Notes: generated by a model from the sequence alone, not told the origin. A stretch of 64,000 nt of DNA from Treponema sp. (GCA_017534445.1 JAFXWC010000062.1:20012-84011), one strand, 5' to 3'. Shown: positions 43,709 through 52,927, counted from the first letter of the stretch. Made by a program: numbers and translations.

Positions 43709-45408
43709 GATTCAACTGTAAGGCTATTATTATCCGTAACGTTTAGCGATGGATTATTTGCATTACGATTAAAATATGCATCTTCAATCTTTTGATATTT
43801 AGATCCATCGTCATCAATTCCACGAAGATATTCTTTAACAAGAGAAGAAAGTTTGATTTTCCAAAGCTTGTCAAAATCATCTACATTCAGGAAATATGCT
43901 CCACCAATTTTGTAAGCATCATTCAATCCTTCTGTTTTTGCTATAACATCATTGATGCGTTTCATTCGTTCTTTTGTTGCTGAAGAAAGATTCATATTTT
44001 CTGCGCTGTCTTCTGCAGTAACTTCTTCAAAGATGAAACGACGACGCATAGCAAAGTCCATGCTTTCTACACTACGGTCTATGTCGTTCATGGTGCCAAT
44101 GATGTAGACGTTTTCGGGGATGTAGAAACCTGTGTAAAAAATATTGTTTTCTTTAATTAAATTTTGATACTGTGTATTTATTTTTCCTGTTAATCCTCGA
44201 TAACCAGGATCAATAGCATAAAACAACTCACCGAATATTTTAGAGAGTTCACCTCTGTTTATTTCGTCAATAATGAAAACATAAGTTTTATTTTTTGCAT
44301 TTGATGATTCAGAATTCTGTGCTTGGTTTGTAGAATATTTCTTAACAATATCAAACACATCTTGTATAGAAATAGATAGTTTATACACACTTGCAAGCGT
44401 TAATGATTTACCATGATTTTTTTCAACTATATTCTCCTTAATTCCTTTTACAAGCCATTTTACAGTTCTATATCTAGGATAATTTCCACCTTCAGGTCTA
44501 TATTCATATTCTCCTGTAATGATACCAATTGCATCAATTTCGTTAGCAGAATAGCATGATAATACAATATCTCCAACTTTCATTTTTGATTGGAAGGCGA
44601 CAAGAACTACGCTACCGCCATCTTCTGTATATCCAGAAAAATTTGAAAAATCAGCAACTTCTCCATAAGCTGGCCAACCTATTCGTATATAGCCGTTAGC
44701 CATACAATCTGTGCGCGTTGGATTATCACCAGTTCCTTCAAGAGAAACTTTCCAAACAGTCGGATTATCATTTAGCTCTTTCCATATATTTTCTGTATCA
44801 CTAGATGAAAGAATTGCCTTTTCACAAAACTTCTTAAATACACCATCTTTACGTTCAAACCCAATTTCACCATTAGAATTTTCAGATGGTCGTAATCCTT
44901 CAACAAAATCCGTATAATCATAAGATGGATGGAATTGAACAAAACCAATTTCATTTTCAGTACATCCCATTGCTTTTGCGATTTCTTTTGCAAGATGAGT
45001 TTTACCTGTACCAGGGGCACCGTGAAGTATGATATTATAATTTTCCAGGAGAAGATCCTTATAGTAATCTGTATTATTCATCTTTCGTATTACCTCTTTT
45101 TGTTCATATATAATTGGCCTATAATTTCTCTGTTTAAGAAATTCAGCGTATTTATTGAGTGCTGCCTGAGGACGACCTCTTTGATCTTTTCTATTCACTT
45201 CATAAAAATCATTATCATCTCTTATTTGATTGAGTGTTTTTTCAAACTCTGCTAATGATTCATAACGAAAAAGATTGCCAACACCAGCATTTGGTAATTT
45301 TGAGTCCAACCACCATTCCAATACATCAATAGCATGGCTAATATAACCAGAATCCTGTGAACGAATTCCACCATTATTCGCCCATTCTGTAAATTCTTCT
45401 TTCAACAT
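43705..45408 (-). CDS. mcrB: McrB-like AAA+ GTPase with EVE-like insert
   Basis: A protein of 567 residues. The N-terminal region (1-110) may read DNA. The AAA+ domain has Walker A HGAPGTGKT at about 129-137, Walker B FIIDEINRG at about 378-386 and the McrB signature as MNDIDRSVE (usually MNTADRS). Between Walker A and Walker B lies an insert of about 150 residues (roughly 208-357) with GYIRIGWPAYGE and VGDIVLSCYSANEIDAIG, which resembles EVE/PUA-like readers of modified bases. The motor and the base reader would thus be one chain. The start was set at the ATG ending at 45408, with AGAGGAAG 5-6 nt upstream; a start at 45468 is possible. Confidence 0.87.
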   Translation of the reverse strand: MLKEEFTEWANNGGIRSQDSGYISHAIDVLEWWLDSKLPNAGVGNLFRYESLAEFEKTLNQIRDDNDFYEVNRKDQRGRPQAALNKYAEFLKQRNYRPIIYEQKEVIRKMNNTDYYKDLLLENYNIILHGAPGTGKTHLAKEIAKAMGCTENEIGFVQFHPSYDYTDFVEGLRPSENSNGEIGFERKDGVFKKFCEKAILSSSDTENIWKELNDNPTVWKVSLEGTGDNPTRTDCMANGYIRIGWPAYGEVADFSNFSGYTEDGGSVVLVAFQSKMKVGDIVLSCYSANEIDAIGIITGEYEYRPEGGNYPRYRTVKWLVKGIKENIVEKNHGKSLTLASVYKLSISIQDVFDIVKKYSTNQAQNSESSNAKNKTYVFIIDEINRGELSKIFGELFYAIDPGYRGLTGKINTQYQNLIKENNIFYTGFYIPENVYIIGTMNDIDRSVESMDFAMRRRFIFEEVTAEDSAENMNLSSATKERMKRINDVIAKTEGLNDAYKIGGAYFLNVDDFDKLWKIKLSSLVKEYLRGIDDDGSKYQKIEDAYFNRNANNPSLNVTDNNSLTVES

Positions 45409-45527
45409 TTTTTCTTCCTCTTTACTCCGCATTCTTCTTAAAGTTTTCAGCTTGTTCAAAGATTTCATTGTAAACTTTGTTTCTTGTGACTATCTTACTA
45501 TTTAAACTATTTATTATTCGCTCATTT

Positions 45528-46394
45528 CTACTTTTCTTCCTCATTTTCCAAAAAGACAGATGCTTTTGTATCTTCTGTAAGACCGATGCCATCTCTTGCA
45601 TTGAGTGGCGTAACGACTTTCTTTCCTGTTTTTTGTTCAAGCTCGATGCGGGCATTTTTTGCGATGCTTGCACCGTCTACTGCATTTTTTACATGGTCTC
45701 CAAAGTTTTTTGGGTCATTGGATTCAGAGATTTCTTTTGTAGAAAGTTCTGCCAGCATATTCAAGACAAGTTCCTTGTTTGTCATGTTATCGCGAAGATT
45801 TTCTTTTTTGAGACCTTTGTATTCCTTGTATTCTTTTGCAGTTTTGCCTGCCCATGTTTTGTAAATGATGTCGGTAAGAGTGGCAAACTGAACGCCCTCT
45901 TTTAAGCCGTGTTTTTTCCATTCATCTGTAAGATCTTTGCGAATTTCGATAGCTTTTAGACGCTGGTTTATCCAGTTTTCTGAGTATCCTAAGGCTCGGT
46001 ATTCTGCCAAAGCCCGTTGAATTCCCCGCTCCGGATCTTGTATTTCATCAAGCCTTTCTTTTGCTACCTGTGCCATCCAGAGTTTGAATGGTTCAGCCTT
46101 TGGAGATGGAATTGACTGAATGAGACGGAAAAGCTGCTCGGTATTCATGCAGTCGGTCTTGTACATTTTTCCGTCGGAAGATGGCATTTTCAGTTGGTTA
46201 CAATCTGTAACCAACTGACTTCCTTCTTTTTTAAGGCGATTTTTCAACACCTTCCAATAGTTATTTGGATTTGCACTTTCTGTCAGGACGGCAACTACAT
46301 CCACAACCGAAAAATACCACTCTTCGCTTTCTTTATCCCATAGGGTGCGGACTTTTTTATCTTCAAACAGTTTTATCTGTGTGTTTTCTGTCAT
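45528..46394 (-). CDS. BRO-N domain protein (DinD/antirepressor-like)
   Basis: A protein of 288 residues. Residues 5-120 form a BRO-N domain (VRTLWDKESEEWYFSVVDVV, NYWKVLKNRLKKEG, FRLIQSIPSPKAEPFKLWMA). The C-terminal half (IQRALAEYRALGYSENWINQRLKAIEIRKDLTDEWKKHGL) is like the DNA-damage-inducible DinD proteins and phage antirepressors. A very good ribosome site (GGGAGGTGAT) lies inside the end of the fic gene, and the start overlaps the fic stop by four bases, so the two are made together. A regulatory or DNA-binding role beside a Fic toxin is likely but inferred. Confidence 0.82.
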   Translation of the reverse strand: MTENTQIKLFEDKKVRTLWDKESEEWYFSVVDVVAVLTESANPNNYWKVLKNRLKKEGSQLVTDCNQLKMPSSDGKMYKTDCMNTEQLFRLIQSIPSPKAEPFKLWMAQVAKERLDEIQDPERGIQRALAEYRALGYSENWINQRLKAIEIRKDLTDEWKKHGLKEGVQFATLTDIIYKTWAGKTAKEYKEYKGLKKENLRDNMTNKELVLNMLAELSTKEISESNDPKNFGDHVKNAVDGASIAKNARIELEQKTGKKVVTPLNARDGIGLTEDTKASVFLENEEEK

Positions 46395-47506
46395 TCAATC
46401 ACCTCCCAATGGCCGTTTTTGTCTGCGCCCACTCGTTTAAGTAAATTCATTTTTTCAAGTTTTCTAAGATTTACTCTGACTGTTTCGCGTGTCCGGTTTA
46501 TCTTTTCTGCTAAATCATCATAGGTATAAGATGGGTTTTCTTTTAAAAAACTTATCAACTCAGCTTGTACTTTATTTACAGGCAGATTTACAGGCAGGTT
46601 TTTATCATTTACAGGCAGATTTTGCACCGAACTTTTTTGATTATCTCCGAACTTTTTGATGTATCCATCATAATCAATATGGGTATATCTGTTTTTGAGT
46701 TCGTTGTTTTCGTCAAGTAGAATGTTGCGGAAGAACTTTTCAAGGTATTCCGTATTCATGTAAATGCCTTTCTGCATGTTCGTATAATTTGCGCGTACTA
46801 AAGCATTGCGGAAGTACCAGCTGTGTTTTTCAAATGGTTCGTTGTTTACATTAAAGCCTAACGAACGAAGATATTTGATTGTAAAAACAGCGGTTGTTCT
46901 TGTATTGCCCTCTCCAAATGGATGAATCTGCCACATGTTCGCAACAAATCGTGTAATATGCTTTATAGCATTTTCTTTTGTAAGTTTGGAATAGTCAAAG
47001 TTTTTTTCTGTTTCAAAATCATATTTTAGCGTTTCTTTAATCAGGTCGGCATTGGCATACAAAACTGTGTCGCCATTCAAAACCCATTCTTTTTTTGTAA
47101 TGTTGTAATCACGAAATTTTCCGGCTTTTACTTTATAAAATACGCCTTTGAATAAACGCTCGTGAATCGATAATAATTGATTAGGAGTAAAACTAAAAGA
47201 CTTTTCAGAAAGCAGTTCTGTAATTCTAGTTGAGACTTTATCTGCTTCTTCCTTGTCATCATCATCTTCGGGACGGGATGTTTTTGATTCGTAATAAGAG
47301 TCTATAAGTTTTTTTGCTTCTTCAATTGAAATCTCACCTTCAATGTTACGCTTTGCAGTTTCATACAAATAGGCTGACGGTGTAAGGCCATCAACCTGCT
47401 GCAAGCCTGTTGCTATTGACCAGGCGATGCTTTTTTCTTTTTTGTCAGGCTCACCTTCGCGGATGTAGGATTCAAAATCTATTTCAAAAGGATTTTCTTT
47501 TTTCAT
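46391..47506 (-). CDS. Fic-domain protein with C-terminal winged helix
   Basis: A protein of 371 residues. The Fic core has HPFGEGNTRT at 195-204, the AMP-transfer loop, with Thr in place of the usual Gly after Asn. N-terminal NIEGE at 54-58 resembles the inhibitory helix of class II Fic proteins, but the expected Ser/Thr is missing. The C-terminal 60 residues form a winged HTH (TYDDLAEKINRTRETVRVNLRKLEKMNLLKRVG). Such proteins AMPylate or otherwise modify target proteins and often behave as toxins. The ribosome site GGGGAG lies 11 nt upstream, inside the small open frame at 47513-47566. Confidence 0.87.
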   Translation of the reverse strand: MKKENPFEIDFESYIREGEPDKKEKSIAWSIATGLQQVDGLTPSAYLYETAKRNIEGEISIEEAKKLIDSYYESKTSRPEDDDDKEEADKVSTRITELLSEKSFSFTPNQLLSIHERLFKGVFYKVKAGKFRDYNITKKEWVLNGDTVLYANADLIKETLKYDFETEKNFDYSKLTKENAIKHITRFVANMWQIHPFGEGNTRTTAVFTIKYLRSLGFNVNNEPFEKHSWYFRNALVRANYTNMQKGIYMNTEYLEKFFRNILLDENNELKNRYTHIDYDGYIKKFGDNQKSSVQNLPVNDKNLPVNLPVNKVQAELISFLKENPSYTYDDLAEKINRTRETVRVNLRKLEKMNLLKRVGADKNGHWEVIE

Positions 47507-47512
47507 AATTTT

Positions 47513-47566
47513 TCAAGCTCCCCAAAGAGCATCTTCAAAGCTAACCTGTTTTTTTGCTTTTGCCAT
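47513..47566 (-). pseudogene. 17-codon open frame resembling the start of HsdM
   Basis: The frame reads MAKAKKQVSFEDALWGA and stops. Type I methylase subunits (HsdM) typically begin with a Lys-rich stretch and then LSFEExLWxAADKLR, so this looks like the first codons of a lost hsdM gene. A minus-strand TATAAT at 47573-47578 ends 6 nt before its ATG, so the old promoter may now drive fic. It could also be a true leader peptide. Confidence 0.4.
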
Positions 47567-47572
47567 ATCCCC

Positions 47573-47578
47573 ATTATA
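47573..47578 (-). promoter_or_regulatory. -10 element for the fic/BRO transcript
   Basis: TATAAT on the minus strand; the -35 (TTTTAA, 17 nt upstream) is poor. Spacing to the ATG at 47566 is 6 nt, of the leaderless type. Confidence 0.45.
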
Positions 47579-47635
47579 CCACAAAATCGAAGAAATTAAA
47601 AGTTTGCAAAAAAGGCTTCTGTAAAATACGCGCAA

Positions 47636-47816
47636 GGGATTGGAGCCGCGCCGGAGGCGTTCCCGGTGGGTGAATTGTTAGGGGTGTTTTTAGTGATGGT
47701 TAAAATGGCACTGCGGGCAGGATGAAAAGTTTTTTTCTGCCAACCACCGGGAATGGAGCGCGTAAGACGCGGAACGGCGGAAAGCCCGGTTTTTGCGAAA
47801 GCAAAAATGCGCCCAT
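47636..47816. repeat. GC-rich repeat mosaic
   Basis: GGGATTGGAGCCGCGCCGGA, CCACCGGGAATGGAGCGCG and GTTTTTGCGAAAGCAAAAAT (a palindrome) fill this gap. GGATTGGAGCC is the reverse of GGCTCCAATCC at 21758. No coding was seen. Confidence 0.6.
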
Positions 47817-47850
47817 AAAAAAAAGCCCTGCAACAAATGCGTTACAGGGC
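47817..47850 (-). terminator. Terminator of the oad operon
   Basis: On the minus strand GCCCTGTAAC and GTTGCAGGGC form a 10-bp stem with one mismatch, a 6-nt loop and a run of eight T. Confidence 0.85.
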
Positions 47851-47871
47851 ATTGAGATAAAGTTTATGCTA

Positions 47872-49317
47872 TTACAAACCGTATGTGGCTATAAAGACAC
47901 CGGCTGCAATTGCGGTTCCGATAACGCCAGAAACGTTGGGGCCCATTGCATTCATCAGGAGGAAGTTTGAAGGATCATATTCCTGGCCAACTTTGTTTGC
48001 AACGCGGGCTGCCATTGGAACGGCAGAAACACCGGCTGAACCGATAAGCGGATTGATTTTCTTTCCCTTTGGAAGGAAGAGGTTCATGATTTTTGCCATG
48101 CACAAACCGCCAGCTGTAGCCACAGCGAATGCCACAAGTCCAAGAAGGATGATTCCCGCAGACTCTGGGCGGATGATGTTTTCCGGAGTCATCTGGCTTC
48201 CAACGCCAAGAGAAAGCAAAATGGAAACGATGTTCATAAGCTCATTTTCCATTGTCTTTGAAAGGCGCTGTACGCAACCTGCTTCGTGTACAAAGTTACC
48301 GAATGCGAGCATACCGATAAGCGGTGCTGCAGGCGGCAAAAGGAGGATTGTAAGAATAAGGAGCATGAGCGGGAACAATACGCGCTCAGTCTTGCTTACA
48401 GGGCGAAGCTGATCCATGTGAATCAGGCGTTCCTTCTTTGTGGTAAGAAGCTTCATGATTGGTGGCTGAATCATCGGGACAAGTGCCATGTACGAATATG
48501 CGGCAACTGCGATTACAGCCATAAGCTCTGGTGCAAGCTTGCCGGAAACATAGATTGATGTAGGACCGTCCGCGCCACCGATGATTGCGATTGCACATGC
48601 CTGCATGATGTTGTAGTTAAGTCCAAAGATGTCCATTACGGCAACACCGAAGAGCGTAAAGAATACGCCGAACTGTGCGGCACCGCCAAGGATTGCAGTC
48701 TTTGGGTTAGCAATAAGCGGGCCAAAGTCCGTCATTGCGCCAATGCCCATAAAGATGAGCATGGGGAAGAATTCGTTTCCAACACCAGCCTTGTAGATGA
48801 TTGCAAGCATACCGTCGGGAAGGTTTCCCATACCAGCACCCGGAATGTTTACAAGAATCGTACCGAATCCAATCGGGATAAGGAGAAGCGGTTCAAATCC
48901 CTTTGCAACTGCAAGGTATACAATAAGGAAGCCGACCGCAATCATGATTACGTACTGCCAGCCTGGCTTTGCGGGAGAGTTTGCAAGTTCTGCCTCGCCA
49001 GCCTTCTTTTTTGCTTCAGCTTCCAAAGCCTTTCTTTGAGACTCTGCCCTTTCCTCTGCGGTTTCCTGATGAATCATCTTGTAGATACCGGTGGACTTTC
49101 CAATGTTCCTGATGAACTGTGTTACGGAAATGTCCTTTGAACCGTGCCAGTCTTCCGTACCTACGATTACCCTTTCAAGACCTTCGCTATTTGTGGCCGC
49201 AGCAGCACTGCCGTCACTTGCCAAAGCCTTTGTGCCAAAGGAAACAACTCCAGCGGCAAAAAGCATGACAAGCATGATAAGGAATATTTTCTTGCTATAC
49301 TGAACTTTTGAATTCAT
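47872..49317 (-). CDS. oadB: Oxaloacetate decarboxylase beta subunit (Na+ pump)
   Basis: The membrane subunit that decarboxylates carboxybiotin and exports Na+. It has 481 residues. From about residue 120 it is a normal OadB with about ten helices and the conserved [17 protein letters not shown] and [19 protein letters not shown] stretches, including Asp and Ser residues of the Na+ path. The first 115 residues are extra: a hydrophobic segment like a signal ([18 protein letters not shown]), then about 80 hydrophilic residues ending in an Ala/Glu/Lys helix. GGAGAAAG precedes the ATG. It is the last gene of oadGAB, 15 nt after oadA. Confidence 0.94.
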   Translation of the reverse strand: MNSKVQYSKKIFLIMLVMLFAAGVVSFGTKALASDGSAAAATNSEGLERVIVGTEDWHGSKDISVTQFIRNIGKSTGIYKMIHQETAEERAESQRKALEAEAKKKAGEAELANSPAKPGWQYVIMIAVGFLIVYLAVAKGFEPLLLIPIGFGTILVNIPGAGMGNLPDGMLAIIYKAGVGNEFFPMLIFMGIGAMTDFGPLIANPKTAILGGAAQFGVFFTLFGVAVMDIFGLNYNIMQACAIAIIGGADGPTSIYVSGKLAPELMAVIAVAAYSYMALVPMIQPPIMKLLTTKKERLIHMDQLRPVSKTERVLFPLMLLILTILLLPPAAPLIGMLAFGNFVHEAGCVQRLSKTMENELMNIVSILLSLGVGSQMTPENIIRPESAGIILLGLVAFAVATAGGLCMAKIMNLFLPKGKKINPLIGSAGVSAVPMAARVANKVGQEYDPSNFLLMNAMGPNVSGVIGTAIAAGVFIATYGL

Positions 49318-49332
49318 ATCTTTCTCCAGTCC

Positions 49333-51408
49333 TTAGTTGATTTCTGCTACGGGCTGACCGTTTGCAACCTGGCTGCCAACAGTAGAAAGGAAGTGAACCT
49401 TACCGTCTGCGCCAGCCTTAATTTCAAGCTCCATCTTCATGGACTCAATGATGATGATGTTGTCCGTTGCCTTTACTGTAGCGCCTTCTGAAACGCATGT
49501 GCGGAGGAGTACGCCTGCAACAGGGGCATTTACCTTCTTTCCATTTCCGGAAGCAGGTGCTGGGGCACTAGCCTGGGCAGCTGGAGCAGCAGCAGGTGCC
49601 GGTGCAGCAACAGGAGCTGGAGCAGCCTTTACCACGCCGCCGATTGTAGCAAGAACCTGTCCGTTTGTAATCTGGGTTCCAGTTGGAACTGTATATGTGA
49701 TTGTTCCGTCTTCTGTAGCCTTTACTTCAAGTTCCATCTTCATGGACTCAACGATGATTACAGTCTGTCCCTTAGAAACCTTTGTGCCGTTTGCAAAGCA
49801 CTGCTTAAGCAAAGTACCCGCAACAGGAGCCTTAACGTCAACACCGCCAACTGCCACTGGAGCTGAAGCTGCAGCCGCAGGAGCAGAACCTGCCGCACCG
49901 AATGCAACCGTATAAGGTGTTCCGTTTACAGAAATATTTCCCTTTCCGTCTGAAGTAACAGAATAAGAAGTGCTGTTTACTGTGATTGTGTAAGAGCCGC
50001 CCTTTGAAGAAGATTCAGAAGCAGGAGCTGCAACCTTGCCGAATGTTTCCTTTGCGTCTACAGGGCCGTTTGCGCGGTTCTTAAAGAAGCCAGGAGCAAC
50101 CTTTGGGAACATTGCGTATGTAAGAACGTCTTCCTCAGAACCGTTGCCGCCGTTTGCCTTTGCCTCTGCAACCATCTTGTCCCATTCTGGCTCAATCTTG
50201 TCTGCAGGACGGCAAGTAAGAACTTCATCCATCTTGTTCTGCTCAAGAGCCTTCTTAACAAGGTCCTTGTTTGGTTCAGCAGGAAGCTTTCCGTACTTTC
50301 CAACAAGAAGGTCGCGGAATTCCTGGGTCATGTTGTTGTAGCGGCCAAAGAGTACGTTGAATACAGCCTGTGTTCCAACAATCTGGCTTGTAGGTGTTAC
50401 AAGAGGAACATAACCAACGTCCTTGTGAACAAGTGAAAGTTCCTTAAGAACGTCGTCCATTTTGTCTGCCTTACCCTGCTGCTTAAGCTGGCTTTCCAAG
50501 TTGGAGAGCATACCGCCCGGAACCTGGGATGTAAGGATGCGTGTATCTGCACCAAGGAATTTGGACTCAAGAGAAGCGTAGTGTGTGCGTACTTCGCGGA
50601 AGTAAGCGGCAATTTCAAGAAGGGCCTTTGTGTCAAGGCCAGTGTCGTATTCAGTGCCCTTGAGCATTTCTACAACAGTTTCTGTAGGGCTGTGGCTTGT
50701 ACCCATACCCATGGAAGAAATTGCGGTGTCAAGAACGTCTGCACCTGCTTCTGCTGCCTTAAGCTCTGTGGCAACAGAAAGGCCTGTCGTTGAGTGTGTG
50801 TGGATTTCTACAGGAAGGTCGCAAGCCTTCTTTACAGCCTTTACAAGGTCGTATGCAACATAAGGCTTGAGCAAACCGGACATATCCTTAATACAGATTG
50901 AATCTGCACCAAATTCTGCATAAGTCTTTGCAAGCTCTGCATATTTTTCTATTGTATGGTAAGGAGTTACGGCATAAGAAATTGCCATCTGAACATGCTT
51001 GCCGGTCTTTTTAGCGGCCTTTGTAGCGCGTTCAAGGTTGCGTGGGTCGTTGCAGGCATCAAAAATGCGGAAAACGTCAATGCCGTTCTTTGCACAGGCT
51101 TCGACAAACTTGTCTACAACATCGTCTGCATAGTGGCGGTATCCCAAAAGGTTCTGTCCGCGCAAAAGCATCATAATCTTATTATTAGGCAAAGCGGCGT
51201 GGAGCTTGCGCAAGCGTTCCCACGGATCTTCGTTCAAAAAGCGGATACAGCTGTCGTATGTAGCTCCACCCCAGCCTTCAACTGCCCAGTAACCAATCTT
51301 GTCAATCATGGGGCATGCGGGGAGCATATCTGCCGTAGTCATGCGTGTAGCGTGCAGTGACTGATGGGCATCGCGTAAAACCAATTCGGAAATTCCAACC
51401 TTAGACAT
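49333..51408 (-). CDS. oadA: Oxaloacetate decarboxylase alpha subunit with two biotinyl domains
   Basis: The carboxyltransferase subunit (691 residues) that moves CO2 from oxaloacetate to biotin. Residues 1-450 hold the HMGL-like barrel and PYC/OADA domain (LVLRDAHQSLHATRM, DACNDPRNLERA, VEIHTHSTTGLS with the metal His pair). A linker and then two complete biotinyl domains follow, with VESMKMELEVKA and IESMKMELEIKA (biotin on the Lys of MKM), separated by a Pro/Ala linker. Most OadA proteins have one. AGAGAGG precedes the ATG. Confidence 0.95.
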   Translation of the reverse strand: MSKVGISELVLRDAHQSLHATRMTTADMLPACPMIDKIGYWAVEGWGGATYDSCIRFLNEDPWERLRKLHAALPNNKIMMLLRGQNLLGYRHYADDVVDKFVEACAKNGIDVFRIFDACNDPRNLERATKAAKKTGKHVQMAISYAVTPYHTIEKYAELAKTYAEFGADSICIKDMSGLLKPYVAYDLVKAVKKACDLPVEIHTHSTTGLSVATELKAAEAGADVLDTAISSMGMGTSHSPTETVVEMLKGTEYDTGLDTKALLEIAAYFREVRTHYASLESKFLGADTRILTSQVPGGMLSNLESQLKQQGKADKMDDVLKELSLVHKDVGYVPLVTPTSQIVGTQAVFNVLFGRYNNMTQEFRDLLVGKYGKLPAEPNKDLVKKALEQNKMDEVLTCRPADKIEPEWDKMVAEAKANGGNGSEEDVLTYAMFPKVAPGFFKNRANGPVDAKETFGKVAAPASESSSKGGSYTITVNSTSYSVTSDGKGNISVNGTPYTVAFGAAGSAPAAAASAPVAVGGVDVKAPVAGTLLKQCFANGTKVSKGQTVIIVESMKMELEVKATEDGTITYTVPTGTQITNGQVLATIGGVVKAAPAPVAAPAPAAAPAAQASAPAPASGNGKKVNAPVAGVLLRTCVSEGATVKATDNIIIIESMKMELEIKAGADGKVHFLSTVGSQVANGQPVAEIN

Positions 51409-51485
51409 AAAAACCTCTCTATAATTTACGGAAATCTTCCATATATAATATTTTCTTGTTAAGCGAGTAAAAAAGCGGCTAAATT

Positions 51486-51746
51486 TTAGGCTTCTTTCTC
51501 ATGGATGGCAGCGGCAATTGCTGCAACAAGGGCACCATTGTCTGCCTGGGAAGCTGCGGGGGCAATGCCAGAGGCGGCAGAAGCAGCAGAAGCAGCAGGC
51601 GGTTCAGCCTTGTCCCAACCAAAAAGATGAATCACGCCGTGAAGCAGATTCATTGCTCCGATCATTATAATCAGAAACGCAAAAACCACACACATTCCGA
51701 GCAAAGTCAAAATTCCGCTCTGCTCCAGCATCTGGGCGATAGTCAT
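51486..51746 (-). CDS. oadG: Oxaloacetate decarboxylase gamma subunit
   Basis: A protein of 86 residues with one N-terminal membrane helix (ILTLLGMCVVFAFLIIMIGAM) and an Ala/Ser-rich cytosolic tail, the normal build of OadG, which holds the alpha and beta subunits together. The tail lacks the His-rich zinc end seen in some species. GGAGG lies 5-6 nt before the ATG. It is the first gene of the operon, before oadA. Confidence 0.85.
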   Translation of the reverse strand: MTIAQMLEQSGILTLLGMCVVFAFLIIMIGAMNLLHGVIHLFGWDKAEPPAASAASAASGIAPAASQADNGALVAAIAAAIHEKEA

Positions 51747-51854
51747 AAGTCCTCCAAAGAAAAAAACGAAAAATTCGGTTGCATACCACTATAAAGAATT
51801 TTTTGGAATTATACAATAGATGTTCTTTGATTTGGAGCCACTTTTATGGTTAAA

Positions 51855-52105
51855 CTGTGCCCGGCACTCCGTGACCGGTCAAACTCCGCGGCATTTTATC
51901 CTGTAAAACAAGTAGCGCCACGGACGGCGCGTCGTCTGTTAGCAAACGAAACTGGCAAGTTTTCGCCAGAAAACTTGCGGGATAAAATGCCACGGAGGGG
52001 GTTATCCCGCTTTCCAGGGTTCCGCTTTCGCTCCAGCCTCCTCACTTCGTTGCGGTGGCCGGCTACGCCGCCCTTCCAATCGGGGCTAGGCTCTATTTGT
52101 ATTCG
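51855..52105. repeat. Large composite palindromic repeat
   Basis: An outer inverted repeat CTCCGCGGCATTTTATCC (51884-51901) pairs with GGATAAAATGCCACGGAG (51980-51997, one mismatch). An inner hairpin is CAAGTTTTC / AAAACTTG. Downstream modules CCCGCTTTCCAGGGTTCCGC, CTTCGTTGCGGTGGCCGGCT and CGGGGCTAGGCT also occur at 16598-16735 and 7690-7750. Confidence 0.75.
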
Positions 52106-52130
52106 CTGACCACAAAAAGGCCATTTTTAA

Positions 52131-52583
52131 CTAATTTATGCTTGCATATTCAAAAAGCAAATATAAGTCTATGCCGTCCTTGCCATAAATGCACAAAGAA
52201 CCGTCCTTATTTGCCTCGTCAACATATCCGTCAACACTTTTCCCTTCCTTGCTGCTCCCAAAAAAGAAAAGCCTTTCCCCCAAGCGCGACTCCTTGAATT
52301 CTATAAAAAAAGTGGCTTCCGGCTCAATTTCCTTGCATTCGCAGGCAAAAGCATCCTTGTCAGACGCATGGTAAAGCAAAAGAAGGTTTTCTTTTATCTC
52401 TATAAAATACCCGCACTTAAAATAATGCGAAAATTCCCCAAACAAATCATCTTCGCTTTTAACAACCTTGCCCCCGCTCTTCTCTATAACAAGCGAAGGT
52501 AAAATCCTATATCCCCTTCCATAAGCCGCAAAGCCAGCAATCAGCAAAAGCAAACCCAACCAAAACTTTTTATTCCTCGCCAT
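52131..52583 (-). CDS. Membrane-anchored or secreted protein of unknown function
   Basis: A protein of 150 residues with an N-terminal hydrophobic segment (FWLGLLLLIAGFAAYG) that may be a signal anchor. The rest is hydrophilic, beta-rich, with one Cys pair (ACECKEIEP). No family was recognised. A G-rich ribosome site (GGGGGG) lies 5 nt before the ATG. It stands alone between repeats. Confidence 0.65.
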   Translation of the reverse strand: MARNKKFWLGLLLLIAGFAAYGRGYRILPSLVIEKSGGKVVKSEDDLFGEFSHYFKCGYFIEIKENLLLLYHASDKDAFACECKEIEPEATFFIEFKESRLGERLFFFGSSKEGKSVDGYVDEANKDGSLCIYGKDGIDLYLLFEYASIN

Positions 52584-52659
52584 TTATCCCCCCCACAACA
52601 AGTACTTTATTATAAATACGAGCTTGCTTCAAAAGTGTCATTCCGTACTTGACAAACAC

Positions 52660-52738
52660 ATGTCATGCCGAACTAGATTCGGCATCTCTCTTCAATATCG
52701 TAATTTGAGATTCTGAGTCAAGCTCAGAATGACGCAAC
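52660..52738. repeat. Dispersed repeat ending in CAGAATGACGC
   Basis: CATGCCGAACTAGATTCGGC is followed by ATCTCTCTTCAATA and GATTCTGAGTCAAGCTCAG. The right half matches 5814-5902 almost exactly. Confidence 0.75.
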
Positions 52739-52798
52739 GTTAATGTATTTCGATCCTAGCAATCAGAATTGCCAAGAGTATACTTTACATTGCAACAG

Positions 52799-52927
52799 AT
52801 GTCCATAAGAGCTTTGCTTGCGGCATGTTTGCAAGTAGACAACGCCGAAATCCTTCACACGCAGGGAAAAAACTATATTCTGGACAGCATAGACGATTAT
52901 ATAAAAAATTACCCTTTATCAATATAA
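52799..52927 (+). pseudogene. 42-codon open frame, probable gene remnant
   Basis: The frame begins MSIRALLAACLQVDNAEILH and ends DDYIKNYPLSI. Its amino-acid make-up is protein-like, but it has no ribosome site and no recognised family, and it runs into the end of the opposite gene. It may be the tail of a lost gene. Confidence 0.25.
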
